From an uncultured bacterium (lineage in GTDB: Bacteria; Bacillota; Clostridia; Oscillospirales; Oscillospiraceae), in NCBI GenBank assembly GCA_948469375.1, contig CAOKLO010000021.1, positions 1 to 52,353 on the forward strand: DNA of 52,353 nucleotides. Reading direction: 5' to 3'. Position 1 is the first letter of the stretch. Every line of letters begins with the position of its first letter. Below, one piece after another: positions 1-7,891 of this stretch. The notes under the pieces are model-generated. The model was not told the DNA's origin. It worked only from the letters and a program-made list of their open reading frames with translations, and did not search any database. A program made the translations under genes and the position numbers.

Positions 1-22
1 TTATACACTAGAACATCGGATT

Positions 23-1180
23 TTAGTCACCGGGAACACAAAAGCGAATTGGGAGATGAATTTCTGCCCGCCCCTCTTGTGTATAGCTGTTTATGACACG
101 TTTCTTCATTCTCGGAAAATCGTGCTTCACATACCCAATCGGAGCAAGCGCATATCCATTGACAAATCGAAGCTGCTGGCTGCTGCCATAGCGCACCTTT
201 ATATAATCAGGAATTTCGTAGCTTAGTTTTCGCTTCTTGACTTCTTTTGCAGTTTTTAATCGTTCTCGTAGTCTTAATTTTAGGCTCTTTTGGACTGAAA
301 AGGCCAGTTTTCTTAAATCCTGGCTAACCATTGTTGCCATGCCGTAGTAGTTATGGACCCCAAGCACATAGGAATTGTAGCGTGTGACCGCCGCATGTTC
401 CGAACGCTTTCCGGGGCCGGGAAACTCAATTTTGTGAATCAGCCTTTTCACATCTTCTGATATTTTCTCAAGGGACTTGTTTTTGATATGGCTCCTAACG
501 ACGTATCTGGTTTTGTGCCCATTGACCCGCTTGACTGCTTTGATACGAAAACCCAGAAATTCCGAATATAACTTTCTCAAATTTACGATTTTTGATTTTT
601 CTGGGCTTATGTCCAACCCCAGCCGCGCTTTCAGCCATCCTTCCACTGCATAATACAGCTTTTTGGCGTCTTGATAATTTTTAGCGAACAGCTTAAAATC
701 ATCAGCATATCGCACACAGGTGACTTCTTTCAGCCGGGTCGAGTTTCGCAGCATCCGAAATTGATTTCCATGATTCTTGCTCCCATTTGGATTCGTTTTC
801 ATCGCACGGTATTCACGGGTATGAACTTCCTCCCACTGGCTGGCTATCCACCAGTCCAATTCGTTCAAGACGATGTTGGATAGAAGCGGTGAGATAATGC
901 CGCCCTGGGGCGTCCCTTTTTCTGGAAAACCAATTCCCGCAACTTCCGCTTTCAGCATGGCGGATATGATACTGAGCAGCTTTTTGTCACGGATACCCAG
1001 CGTCCACATTTGTTTCAACAATTTCCCATGGTTTATATTCTTGGACAAAAGCTGGACCTGGGCTGCCCTTGCCCTGGCTATTTGCTGAACACTCAGCTTC
1101 CAAATTGAGACTGGTATATTCCGCCTGTACCACTTTCGATATATTGGGGGCAAACCGCCCTCCTCAGCAGCGGCCCGCAA
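23..1180 (-). pseudogene. group II intron reverse transcriptase/maturase, truncated
   Basis: The translation carries the fingers/palm core of a group II intron-encoded protein: a GTPQGGIISPLLSN block, the catalytic YADD motif and a thumb/X domain (NSYVLGVHNYYG). The region ending in YTQEGRAEIH normally leads into a C-terminal HNH endonuclease, but here the frame stops soon after it. Homology starts abruptly at NINHGKLLKQMW (about position 1040). The preceding RT-0/RT-1 residues, including the first catalytic Asp, are missing; the upstream 45 codons look unrelated and the frame can only start at TTG. At roughly 385 codons against about 600 for intact proteins, I read it as a 5'-deleted, probably inactive intron remnant. 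The intron 3' end would lie left of the window. Confidence 0.8.
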
Positions 1181-1551
1181 AGGCCCCTATACCGCGTTTC
1201 AGCTTCTTGAGATGTGTAACCACCGGGTCCGGAGCGTGGCACACAAGCCGTTGCAGAGGCCGACACGGGGCTGCGTGGTTTGGGTCGCAGGCCTTCAGTG
1301 CAAACAGACAATCAATGTAGCGAGAATCTGACAGAATGTCCATGGCACATTTTCATCCTCCAGAACTTTTTCATGGGGAAACGCTTCTGCCGTTAGGATG
1401 CCTCTATGATTACGGCGTGGTACATTTTTCCCAATCCGTTTCCTGCCGGATTGAACCTTTCAGAAAATTTTCATTCGCCAGAAAAGACTTTCCTTTCTGC
1501 TGGACCGGCACGAGCAGTCCCAAGCCAAGCTGCCGCCCTTTGGCGCACCCG
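1181..1551. other. gene-free stretch beside the intron remnant
   Basis: No convincing gene is seen. The part next to the reverse transcriptase may be remaining intron RNA sequence (domain I-IV), but no 5' boundary could be fixed. The open frame on the plus strand (1336-1998) runs antisense through the next gene and has no recognisable domain. Confidence 0.3.
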
Positions 1552-1971
1552 TTAAATCATTCGATACCCCGGTTTCTCCCCGCCGCAAAGCCAGTGGTCC
1601 AGCCAGTCAAAGCCCACGATCACTGGCCCGGCCAGCAGGCACCACAGCCCTGTGTAAAGCGGGCAGATCTGTCCCCACAGGTTGCCCCATTGGCGGTCGT
1701 AATTCCAAATATCCAGTCTCAGCCAGACGTTGAGCACCAGGCCCGCCAGCAGCTCTCCGCCGGTGATGGCCAGACCGCCCAGGACGGCCTGCGCCCACAG
1801 CGGCAGCGTCCAGGGGAAATACTCGTTCGCCACGTCCAGCGGTACGCACAGGGCCGTCGCCAGCAGCAGCATCGTCCAGTGGGTGTGTCCCCGCCAAGCT
1901 ACCTCCAAAAGGCCGTACAGCGCTCCGCCGCACAACCAGCGGACTACGTGCCCTTGCCATTTACACATCAT
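1552..1971 (-). CDS. small integral membrane protein, CmpB/PF06541-like
   Basis: A 139-aa hydrophobic protein with about four membrane segments. The WRGHTHW block near residue 27, a conserved NE pair and the late block WNYDRQWGNLWGQICPL resemble the family annotated as putative ABC-transporter type IV / CmpB (PF06541). That family usually ends in a W-D/N-Y-S...N..G.ICL pattern. Function is not established for the family. The ATG is preceded by AGGAGG at an 8-nt spacing, which supports the start. It stands alone between the intron remnant and the SLH gene, so context gives no role. Confidence 0.55.
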   Translation of the reverse strand: MMCKWQGHVVRWLCGGALYGLLEVAWRGHTHWTMLLLATALCVPLDVANEYFPWTLPLWAQAVLGGLAITGGELLAGLVLNVWLRLDIWNYDRQWGNLWGQICPLYTGLWCLLAGPVIVGFDWLDHWLCGGEKPGYRMI

Positions 1972-2200
1972 CAGCCCCGCCTCCTGCTTCCTTTATAGCT
2001 GCGATGATCGGGTGGAATGAGGGCGCCCTCTCCCGCCCTCATTACCCGCCCTTGCAGGCATCCATACGGCGGAAAACCGCCGGCTTTGGCATATACAGGA
2101 TGACCGTTATATAATAATATGATGGCTTTGCGCCCTCCTAGACCTGGAGCTTATTGATCCCACAGAATTCATACCCTCTATCATACCGTCCACACCGTTC

Positions 2201-2229
2201 TTGACAAAAGGGCATATTTTCAATATAAT
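2201..2229 (+). promoter_or_regulatory. sigma-70 type promoter of the SLH protein gene
   Basis: TTGACA (2201-2206) and TATAAT (2224-2229) match both consensus hexamers exactly, with a 17-nt spacer. The transcript would begin near 2236 and reach the ATG at 2294 through a strong AGAGGAGGAA ribosome site. Confidence 0.85.
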
Positions 2230-2293
2230 TTATTTTGGGTATTTGTGACTGACCAGAAGGAGCCGACAACGTAAAGAGGAGGAACTTCATTCC

Positions 2294-5200
2294 ATGAAAA
2301 AACCCTTGCGACTTCTTTCCCTTTTATTAGCGGTCTGTGTTGCCGCCGCTTCATTTCCCCAGGTGGGATTTGCTGTGGGGGAAGGAACGACCCACATCGT
2401 TCAAAGTTTGGGAAGCGTATCCGACCTTCTCGCACAGGATAAGGTAAAGGACGGCGACACGATCCAAATCACAGGCAGCGCCGTAGTTAACGCACCGGGA
2501 GCAACCGATTCAGCGCCGTCAAACAACAGGCCGTGGATCATTAATAAAAGCGTTACGATCACGGGCGGTACCCTCACGGTCCGGACTGGCGGCATTGTTT
2601 TGGACGCTGATGTGACCTTCCGAGATGTGGGGCTGTCTTTTACGTCAAATGTCCGGAATGCCATTATCGCAAACGGGCACACGCTGACACTGGAGAATGT
2701 AACCTGTGAGAATATTTCGTTTAATCTTTTCTGCGGCGGGCTGATTAACAGCAACAACGAAAATTTCACCATCCCTGCTCCCGGCGGAACTGGAACCATC
2801 CATATCAATGGGAAGACCTCACTCCAGAAGCAAGACACCTATGGCTCCGGGAATATTTACGCGGGCAATCTCTGCATGGGCGGTATGAACGCAAGCACCA
2901 ACGGCTTACAGAACAACGGCCCCGCGAATACATTTTCCGGCAATGCGGTCATCAACATTGAAGACTGTCAGAATGTGGGAACCGTCTACGCCTGCGGCGC
3001 GCAGCAGCGGATTCCTGTGGGTTCCGCCAGCGGCAAGGTGACGCTGCCGAACGCGGCGGAGTATACCGTTTCCGGCTCCGTCACCGTCAGCGGCAAGGCC
3101 CCCAATGTGTCGGGCGCAGGCTCGCAGGAGACAAATGTGGTCTATAGGGGCGACGGCAAACTGGCCTCCAGGGTGTTTTCCGATATCTCCAGCCTGTCGG
3201 TGGAATCGGGAAATCTGGAACTGACCCGCGGGAACAGCCTCCGGGAGGGCAACACCGTTTCCGTGGCCTCCGGCGCAAAGCTGAATCTCAAAAATCTTGC
3301 CGGAGACACCCTCAAAATCGACAATTTCAACGGCGGCGGCTTCCTGATCCTGACCGCACAGCAGACCCTGCCGATCACCGGTACGGTGACGGGAACTACG
3401 GCAGTTGCCATTGGCGACGTAAACTACGACAACACGCAATCCACAGCCGTGCCGACGGCGGGCCGCACTTACATCCAAGCGCCGAATTCTCAAGACGGCG
3501 CGTTCCAGCTTCTCCCCTACGCCACTCAGCCCGACATGACGCTGGTCCGCGACGACAACGGAAACTGGACGATTCCCAAAAAAGAGGAGCAGTCTTCCAA
3601 GCTTCAAAGCCTCGCCCTGGAGGACCTCCACAAGGACAGCGGAACAAAAGAGATTCTTCTGCCGCTGAATACCAAGTACAGTGGCACAGCGCTGGCCATA
3701 GACGAGATTTCCTTGACCATTCGGATCAACGGCGCCGAGGCATCATTCAACGATGAGTATATGTACTATGAAATCGCCGGCCTGCACCTGTATACAGGCG
3801 ACACAGGGAATGGGGAAGAGTTTCAGATCTATGCCGCATCTTCCTTCGAGGATCCGGTGCCTGACGGCACATACTACATTGAAATCGTTGTTCCAGGAAC
3901 CTATACTGAGTCTGGTGCGGAGCTCTCCGCGTCCTGCACCTTGACCGTTGGTGATGTGACCCCTGCACCTGTCAGCATTCCCGTCCCCCAGGCCAAAACC
4001 GGCCTGACCTGGACGGGAGCGGAGCTCACCGGCGTGGATGAGGGGACCGGCTACACCCTCACGGGGCACACGGCGGCCGATGTTGGAAACTACACCGCCA
4101 CCGCCGTCCTGCTCGACGGCTATCAATGGACCGACGGCTCGCTGGAGAGCAAGGATATACCCTGGAGCATCGCCAAATCGACAACGCCCCCCGCCGCCCC
4201 CAGCGGGCTCGCCGGCGTCGCCCCCACCTCCGCCGATGGCGCGGACGGAAAAATCACCGGAACCACCACTGAAATGGAATATTCCACCACCAGCGGCTTT
4301 TCCAGCTCCAAAGACTGCGGCGCGGGGGAGACAACCGGACTTGCCGCCGGGACCTATTATGTGCGTGTGAAGGAAACTCTGAACCACGTGGCCGGAGCTG
4401 AAGCGGAGGTGGTCGTCCCGGCCCATGACGCGCCGTATGTGACGGGAATTTCCATTGCAACGCCTGCGGGCAAAACCAAATATCAGGTGGGCGACTCTCT
4501 GGACGTGACAGGCCTGACCATCGAGGCTGCTTATTCCGACGGGACTTCTCAGACGGTGACGGTCACGGCCAATATGGTCGGCGGCTTTGACTCCAGTCAG
4601 GCTGCGGAGAAGCAGGTCCTGACCATCAGCTATGCGGGGCAGGCGGTCAGCTATGAAATCCAGATCACCGAGCCGGACATCTCCCAGCCGGACCATCAGC
4701 ACAGCTGGAGCACGGAGTGGACCACCAGCGAGGATTATCACTGGCACAGCTGTACTGTAGAGGGCTGTCCCGTTCAGGAGGACAGCAAAAAGGACGGCTA
4801 TGCCGCCCACACCGCCGGGGACTGGATCATCGACCAAGCGGCCAGCGCGACCCAAAGCGGAAGCAGATACAAAGCCTGTACCGTCTGCGGCCATGAGATG
4901 GCGCGGGAGACCATCCCGGCTACCGGCGGCGGCACTTCCAGCGGAGGTTCCTCCGGAGGCGGTTCTTCCAGCGGCGGTTTCTTCGGCGGCGGAGCGTCCA
5001 GCTCGGGCACGGTTACGACCACGGTAAAGAATCCCAACGGCTCCACCACCACAACAACGACTAACAAAGCCACCGGGACCGTGACAGTGGTCACGACAAA
5101 TACCGACGGAAGCACCGTCACCGTGGAAACTCAGAAGAGCGGCGCTGTGACCACCACGGAAAGGGCGGCGGACGGCTCCACGGTCAAAACCACGGCAAAC

Positions 5201-6109
5201 TCGGACGGCTCCAGTCAAACCACCGTCAAGCGCTCCGACGGTACGACCGCTTCCGCGTCTACGGACGTCAGGGGAACGACGACGGCTCAGGTCAGCTTGT
5301 CGGGGGAGGCCGTTGGCGCGGCCCGCAGGGACAATGAGCCGGTATCCCTGCCAATTCCCGCCGTCAATTCTGCCTCCCAGGTGGCAATCACCCTTCCCGG
5401 CGGCTTGGGGGCCGTACGGCTGGAGATCCCGGTGAAGCACGCCGCCCCCAGCGTGGTGGCCGTCATCGTGAAGCCGGACGGCTCGGAAACCGTGCTAAAG
5501 AAGTCCTTTGTGACGGGAGACGGCGTTGTTTTGACCCTGAGCGGCGCCGCCACCGTAAAGGTTGTGGATAAGAGCACCGTCTTTTCCGACGTGTCCGCCG
5601 GAAACTGGGAGAAACATGCAGTTGACTTTGTTTCCGCAAGAGATATTTTCCGCGGTACCGGCGGCGGGGCGTTCTCGCCGAACAGCTCCATGACCCGGGG
5701 GATGCTGGCCGTGGTGCTTCACAATCTGGAGGACGGCCCGGCTCATGGGTTGGGCAATTCCTTCACAGATGTTGGGGAAACCTGGTACACCGATGCCGTC
5801 CAATGGGCCGCAGAGCAGGGTATCATCAGCGGCTATGGCGATGGACGGTATGGACCCAACGACAATATTACCAGAGAACAGCTCGTCGTTATGCTGTGGC
5901 GGTACGCCGGAAGCCCGGTGGCAACGGATAAGGAGCTACACTTTGCCGACGCGGACAAAACCAGCGCCTATGCGCTGGAGGCTCTGCGCTGGGCCAGAGA
6001 GAACCGCGTTGTCAACGGAGATGGAAACGGGCTGCTGAACCCCCAGGGAGCGGCAACTCGCGCACAGGCGGCGCAAATGATGATGAATTTTATTCAAACC
6101 CAGTTATAG
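2294..6109 (+). CDS. secreted surface protein with C-terminal SLH domains
   Basis: A 1271-aa exported protein expected to sit on the cell wall. Residues 1-28 form a signal peptide (lysines, leucine-rich core, cut after GFA). A long beta-helix-like region of Asn/Gly-rich repeats follows (about 30-420). Next come a MBG-like beta domain (about 555-625), a bacterial Ig-like Big_3 domain (about 715-790), and a Cys/His-rich segment with HSCTVEGCP and CTVCG that could bind metal (about 800-875). A Gly/Ser linker and a Thr-rich low-complexity stretch (about 880-1000) lead to three SLH domains (about 1097-1271, each starting F-S/T/A-D), which usually bind pyruvylated wall polymers. The start is fixed by the signal peptide and ribosome site. 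The gene stands alone with its own promoter and terminator; its ligand is unknown. Confidence 0.85.
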   Translation: MKKPLRLLSLLLAVCVAAASFPQVGFAVGEGTTHIVQSLGSVSDLLAQDKVKDGDTIQITGSAVVNAPGATDSAPSNNRPWIINKSVTITGGTLTVRTGGIVLDADVTFRDVGLSFTSNVRNAIIANGHTLTLENVTCENISFNLFCGGLINSNNENFTIPAPGGTGTIHINGKTSLQKQDTYGSGNIYAGNLCMGGMNASTNGLQNNGPANTFSGNAVINIEDCQNVGTVYACGAQQRIPVGSASGKVTLPNAAEYTVSGSVTVSGKAPNVSGAGSQETNVVYRGDGKLASRVFSDISSLSVESGNLELTRGNSLREGNTVSVASGAKLNLKNLAGDTLKIDNFNGGGFLILTAQQTLPITGTVTGTTAVAIGDVNYDNTQSTAVPTAGRTYIQAPNSQDGAFQLLPYATQPDMTLVRDDNGNWTIPKKEEQSSKLQSLALEDLHKDSGTKEILLPLNTKYSGTALAIDEISLTIRINGAEASFNDEYMYYEIAGLHLYTGDTGNGEEFQIYAASSFEDPVPDGTYYIEIVVPGTYTESGAELSASCTLTVGDVTPAPVSIPVPQAKTGLTWTGAELTGVDEGTGYTLTGHTAADVGNYTATAVLLDGYQWTDGSLESKDIPWSIAKSTTPPAAPSGLAGVAPTSADGADGKITGTTTEMEYSTTSGFSSSKDCGAGETTGLAAGTYYVRVKETLNHVAGAEAEVVVPAHDAPYVTGISIATPAGKTKYQVGDSLDVTGLTIEAAYSDGTSQTVTVTANMVGGFDSSQAAEKQVLTISYAGQAVSYEIQITEPDISQPDHQHSWSTEWTTSEDYHWHSCTVEGCPVQEDSKKDGYAAHTAGDWIIDQAASATQSGSRYKACTVCGHEMARETIPATGGGTSSGGSSGGGSSSGGFFGGGASSSGTVTTTVKNPNGSTTTTTTNKATGTVTVVTTNTDGSTVTVETQKSGAVTTTERAADGSTVKTTANSDGSSQTTVKRSDGTTASASTDVRGTTTAQVSLSGEAVGAARRDNEPVSLPIPAVNSASQVAITLPGGLGAVRLEIPVKHAAPSVVAVIVKPDGSETVLKKSFVTGDGVVLTLSGAATVKVVDKSTVFSDVSAGNWEKHAVDFVSARDIFRGTGGGAFSPNSSMTRGMLAVVLHNLEDGPAHGLGNSFTDVGETWYTDAVQWAAEQGIISGYGDGRYGPNDNITREQLVVMLWRYAGSPVATDKELHFADADKTSAYALEALRWARENRVVNGDGNGLLNPQGAATRAQAAQMMMNFIQTQL

Positions 6110-6111
6110 AT

Positions 6112-6354
6112 TCAAAGAACAACGGGATATTTTAACAGAAAATGTGTCATCCTACACAAAATGGCCTCTCGCAGCTGCGAGAGGCCATTACTTTTCAGGT
6201 TGCATGGACAGTGGTCTGCACAGTGATTGCAGTGGATGCACCAATCAATCCGCGCCATCTTTTCTAGCCCTGCCAGGGGCAAGCGTCCCTCCGCCGGAAA
6301 TCTGCCGCCGCTGTTGAAAAGGTTGCCTGCGGGGGCATTCGGCGAACAGCAGGA
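6112..6354 (-). pseudogene. fragment of a [4Fe-4S] oxidoreductase
   Basis: An 80-codon open frame without a proper start encodes an exact ferredoxin-type cluster motif: CIHCNHCADHCP, spacing C-x2-C-x2-C-x3-C-P, with its first Cys codon at 6238-6240. The sequence before it (LPLAGLEKMARIDW) resembles the tail of 4Fe-4S-containing aldo/keto reductase-type proteins, but I cannot name the family with confidence. Further right, to about 6700, other broken minus-strand frames are present. I read this as the decayed 3' end of a deleted gene. Confidence 0.35.
6160..6189 (+). terminator. terminator hairpin after the SLH gene
   Basis: A perfect 30-nt palindrome with 15-nt arms ends in ATT followed by a short T-rich stretch, 50 nt after the SLH stop codon. 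It also lies inside the open minus-strand frame at 6112-6354. Confidence 0.7.
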
Positions 6355-6762
6355 TCATCGCTCCGGAGCGGGGTAACCGGCAGCTTAAACGAGAAGCAGC
6401 TTGGCAGGACTATTTCAGTCATCACCGCATTGGGATAATGGGGCTCACCCGCAAATCTTTCTCAAAACAGCTCTGCCATCCGGGAGATGTATTCGCGCTG
6501 CTCCACCTGATTGGCAGGGTGAAACAGTCTGAACAAGGGTTCTGTTGGTCAGTTCTACCAAATCAAGCCCCGCAGTTATCACAGATATACACCATATTGA
6601 CCGCCCGCTGCATCATATCAAAGCCGGCTTTTCGATTTAATCATGGAATTTGTACAAAAAAGTCCGCAAAATTTGTTTAATTTAACGTAAAGCCGGTTTG
6701 AAATATCCAGATTCAGGAATACATTCCAATTTCTAAATGTGGGGCACAAGGAGGCGCCGCTT
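6355..6762. other. gene-free stretch with degraded coding remnants
   Basis: No intact gene. On the minus strand short protein-like pieces separated by stops can be read (for example FHPANQVEQREYISRMAELF then a stop). The 80-codon plus-strand frame at 6438-6680 has no ribosome site or recognisable domain. The right end is AT-rich. Confidence 0.3.
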
Positions 6763-6855
6763 ATGATGTTCAAAGCAATTGCCAGCGCCAAGTCGGCGGA
6801 AACCGCTTCCTGTCGCCGATGCGTTAGGCTGTCCTATGGTTTGGAAATAGTTTGA
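6763..6855 (+). CDS. possible 30-aa peptide
   Basis: A short frame beginning ATG ATG, 8 nt after AAGGAGG, encodes 30 residues with a CRRC pair (CRRCVRLSYGLEIV at the end). It lies just upstream of the dyad and promoter of the next gene and shares no recognisable family. The ribosome site is better than chance would often give, but coding status is unproven; it may be debris of the broken region to its left. Confidence 0.25.
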   Translation: MMFKAIASAKSAETASCRRCVRLSYGLEIV

Positions 6856-6897
6856 AAATCCCAGGCTTTTTTGCTTAGGATTCCACATGGTACAAAC

Positions 6898-6944
6898 AGA
6901 TAGATGGCATATGTCAATTTATTGTTGACATATGCCATCTATCT
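6898..6944. repeat. 47-nt perfect inverted repeat over a promoter -35 box
   Basis: Two 20-nt arms (6898-6917 and 6925-6944) are perfect reverse complements around a 7-nt spacer. The right arm begins with the TTGACA -35 box of the next gene. Transcription starts downstream (about 6960), so it would not be a hairpin in that mRNA; a DNA operator for a dimeric or tetrameric protein is more likely. The DUF134 half of the downstream protein, a predicted HTH domain, is a candidate ligand (inference). Confidence 0.75.
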
Positions 6945-6953
6945 TTCTATAAT
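6925..6953 (+). promoter_or_regulatory. sigma-70 type promoter of the DUF134-NifX gene
   Basis: TTGACA (6925-6930) and TATAAT (6948-6953) with a 17-nt spacer. The -35 box is inside the inverted repeat, so bound protein would compete with RNA polymerase. Confidence 0.8.
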
Positions 6954-6981
6954 AAACGTATCTCATACGGGAGGTGTATTC

Positions 6982-7755
6982 ATGCCAAGACCTGTAAAAT
7001 GCAGAAGGGTTTGCCATTTTCCAAAGGTTTTGGAATTCCGGCCTGCGAAAACCGAGATCCAGCGCCCTCCGGTCCTCATGACCGTGGACGAGTATGAAAC
7101 GATCCGGCTGATTGACCGAGAGGGACTGTCACAGGAGGCGTGCGGGGAATGGATGCAGGTAGCCCGGACAACGGTGCAAAAAATTTACGATAGCGCCCGA
7201 AAAAAGCTGGCGGAAGCGCTGGTAGAGGGAGTTCCCCTTCATATTGAGGGCGGTGAGTTCCAGCTTTGCGATGGAAAAAGCACGGATCGTGAATGTATGG
7301 ATTGCTTTAAGCGGCAATACCATCAGCAATATGAAAAACAAAAAGGAGACAGTGTTATGAGAATCGCAGTAACCTATGAAGACGGTCAAATCTTTCAGCA
7401 TTTTGGCCGCACAGAGCAGTTTAAGATCTATGATGTACAGGACGGAGCCATCGTGTCGTCCACGGTGGTGGGCACCGGCGGAAGTGGACACGGCGCGCTG
7501 GCCGGTGTGCTTACCGCTCTGAAAACGGACGCGCTGATTTGCGGAGGGATCGGCGGCGGCGCCCAGGCCGCTCTGGCCGCGGCGGGCATACGGCTGTATG
7601 GCGGCGTATCCGGCCAGGCTGACGAGGCGGTGAAGGCTTTGCTCAAAAACGAGCTGGACTTTGAGCCTGATGTGCATTGTGACCACCATGGCCATCAGGC
7701 AGGGGGCCACACCTGTGGGGAACACGGCTGCGGGAGGCACGCCTGCGGCGGCTGA
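6982..7755 (+). CDS. DUF134 and NifX-like domain fusion protein
   Basis: A 257-aa protein. Residues 1-110 are a DUF134 (UPF0251) domain with an N-terminal PRPVKCRRV block and a helix-turn-helix like sigma region 4 (SQEACGEWMQVARTTVQKIY). Residues 126-235 are a dinitrogenase iron-molybdenum cofactor (NifX/NafY) fold: MRIAVTYEDGQIFQHFGRTEQF and an ICGGIGGGAQ loop. The tail (240-257) is His/Cys-rich and could hold metal or an FeS cluster. In clostridia these domains are often separate neighbouring genes. Here they are fused, yet a ribosome site remains at the junction. The ATG at 6982 follows GGGAGG; the in-frame ATG at 6904 lies in the dyad, upstream of the promoter, and is rejected. No nitrogenase genes are present. 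Likely a metal or redox sensor. Confidence 0.85.
   Translation: MPRPVKCRRVCHFPKVLEFRPAKTEIQRPPVLMTVDEYETIRLIDREGLSQEACGEWMQVARTTVQKIYDSARKKLAEALVEGVPLHIEGGEFQLCDGKSTDRECMDCFKRQYHQQYEKQKGDSVMRIAVTYEDGQIFQHFGRTEQFKIYDVQDGAIVSSTVVGTGGSGHGALAGVLTALKTDALICGGIGGGAQAALAAAGIRLYGGVSGQADEAVKALLKNELDFEPDVHCDHHGHQAGGHTCGEHGCGRHACGG
7342..7359 (+). promoter_or_regulatory. internal ribosome site and start codon before the NifX domain
   Basis: AAAGGAG lies 8 nt before the ATG at 7357-7359, in frame with the fusion (residue 126) and exactly at the start of the NifX domain. It could yield a 132-aa NifX-only product, or be a relic of two separate genes. Confidence 0.45.
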
Positions 7756-7782
7756 CCAGCCGACGCAGCACCCTTTGTTTTG

Positions 7783-7803
7783 TGCAAAATATTATTATTT
7801 GCA
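7783..7803. promoter_or_regulatory. dyad just upstream of the acyl-CoA dehydrogenase promoter
   Basis: TGCAAAATA and TTATTTGCA form a near-perfect inverted repeat with a 3-nt centre, ending at the base before the -35 box. The position suits an activator site. No protein could be assigned. Confidence 0.35.
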
Positions 7804-7832
7804 TTGACAAGCCTGCCTGAATATGGTATATT
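7804..7832 (+). promoter_or_regulatory. sigma-70 type promoter of the acyl-CoA dehydrogenase fusion
   Basis: TTGACA (7804-7809) and TATATT (7827-7832) with a 17-nt spacer; the start point would be near 7839. Confidence 0.75.
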
Positions 7833-7843
7833 TTCACTGAGCA

Positions 7844-7862
7844 GATAATGATTCCTATTATT
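7844..7862. promoter_or_regulatory. Fur/PerR-like box over the transcription start
   Basis: GATAATGATTCCTATTATT matches 14 of 19 positions of the classical Fur box GATAATGATAATCATTATC. It sits just after the -10 box, where a bound repressor would block initiation. Fur or PerR control would suit an iron-containing O2-handling system (inference). Confidence 0.35.
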
Positions 7863-7891
7863 GTTATAAATCACTCAAAGGAGGTCACCGT

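Noticed and set aside
1336-1998. 220-codon plus-strand frame over the small membrane protein gene
   Set aside because: Pro/Gln-rich translation with no domain; the opposite strand encodes a credible membrane protein with a strong ribosome site.
5020-5290. Repeat array in the Thr-rich part of the SLH gene as a possible CRISPR or minisatellite
   Set aside because: Repeats are degenerate codon-level repeats of a coding stalk without constant spacer length.
3743-5440. 565-codon antisense frame inside the SLH gene
   Set aside because: Low-complexity Gly/Arg composition, no start signal, and the sense strand has a signal peptide and known domains.
6904-6981. Earlier start for the DUF134-NifX gene
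   Set aside because: The ATG lies inside the inverted repeat, upstream of the predicted transcription start, and has no ribosome site.
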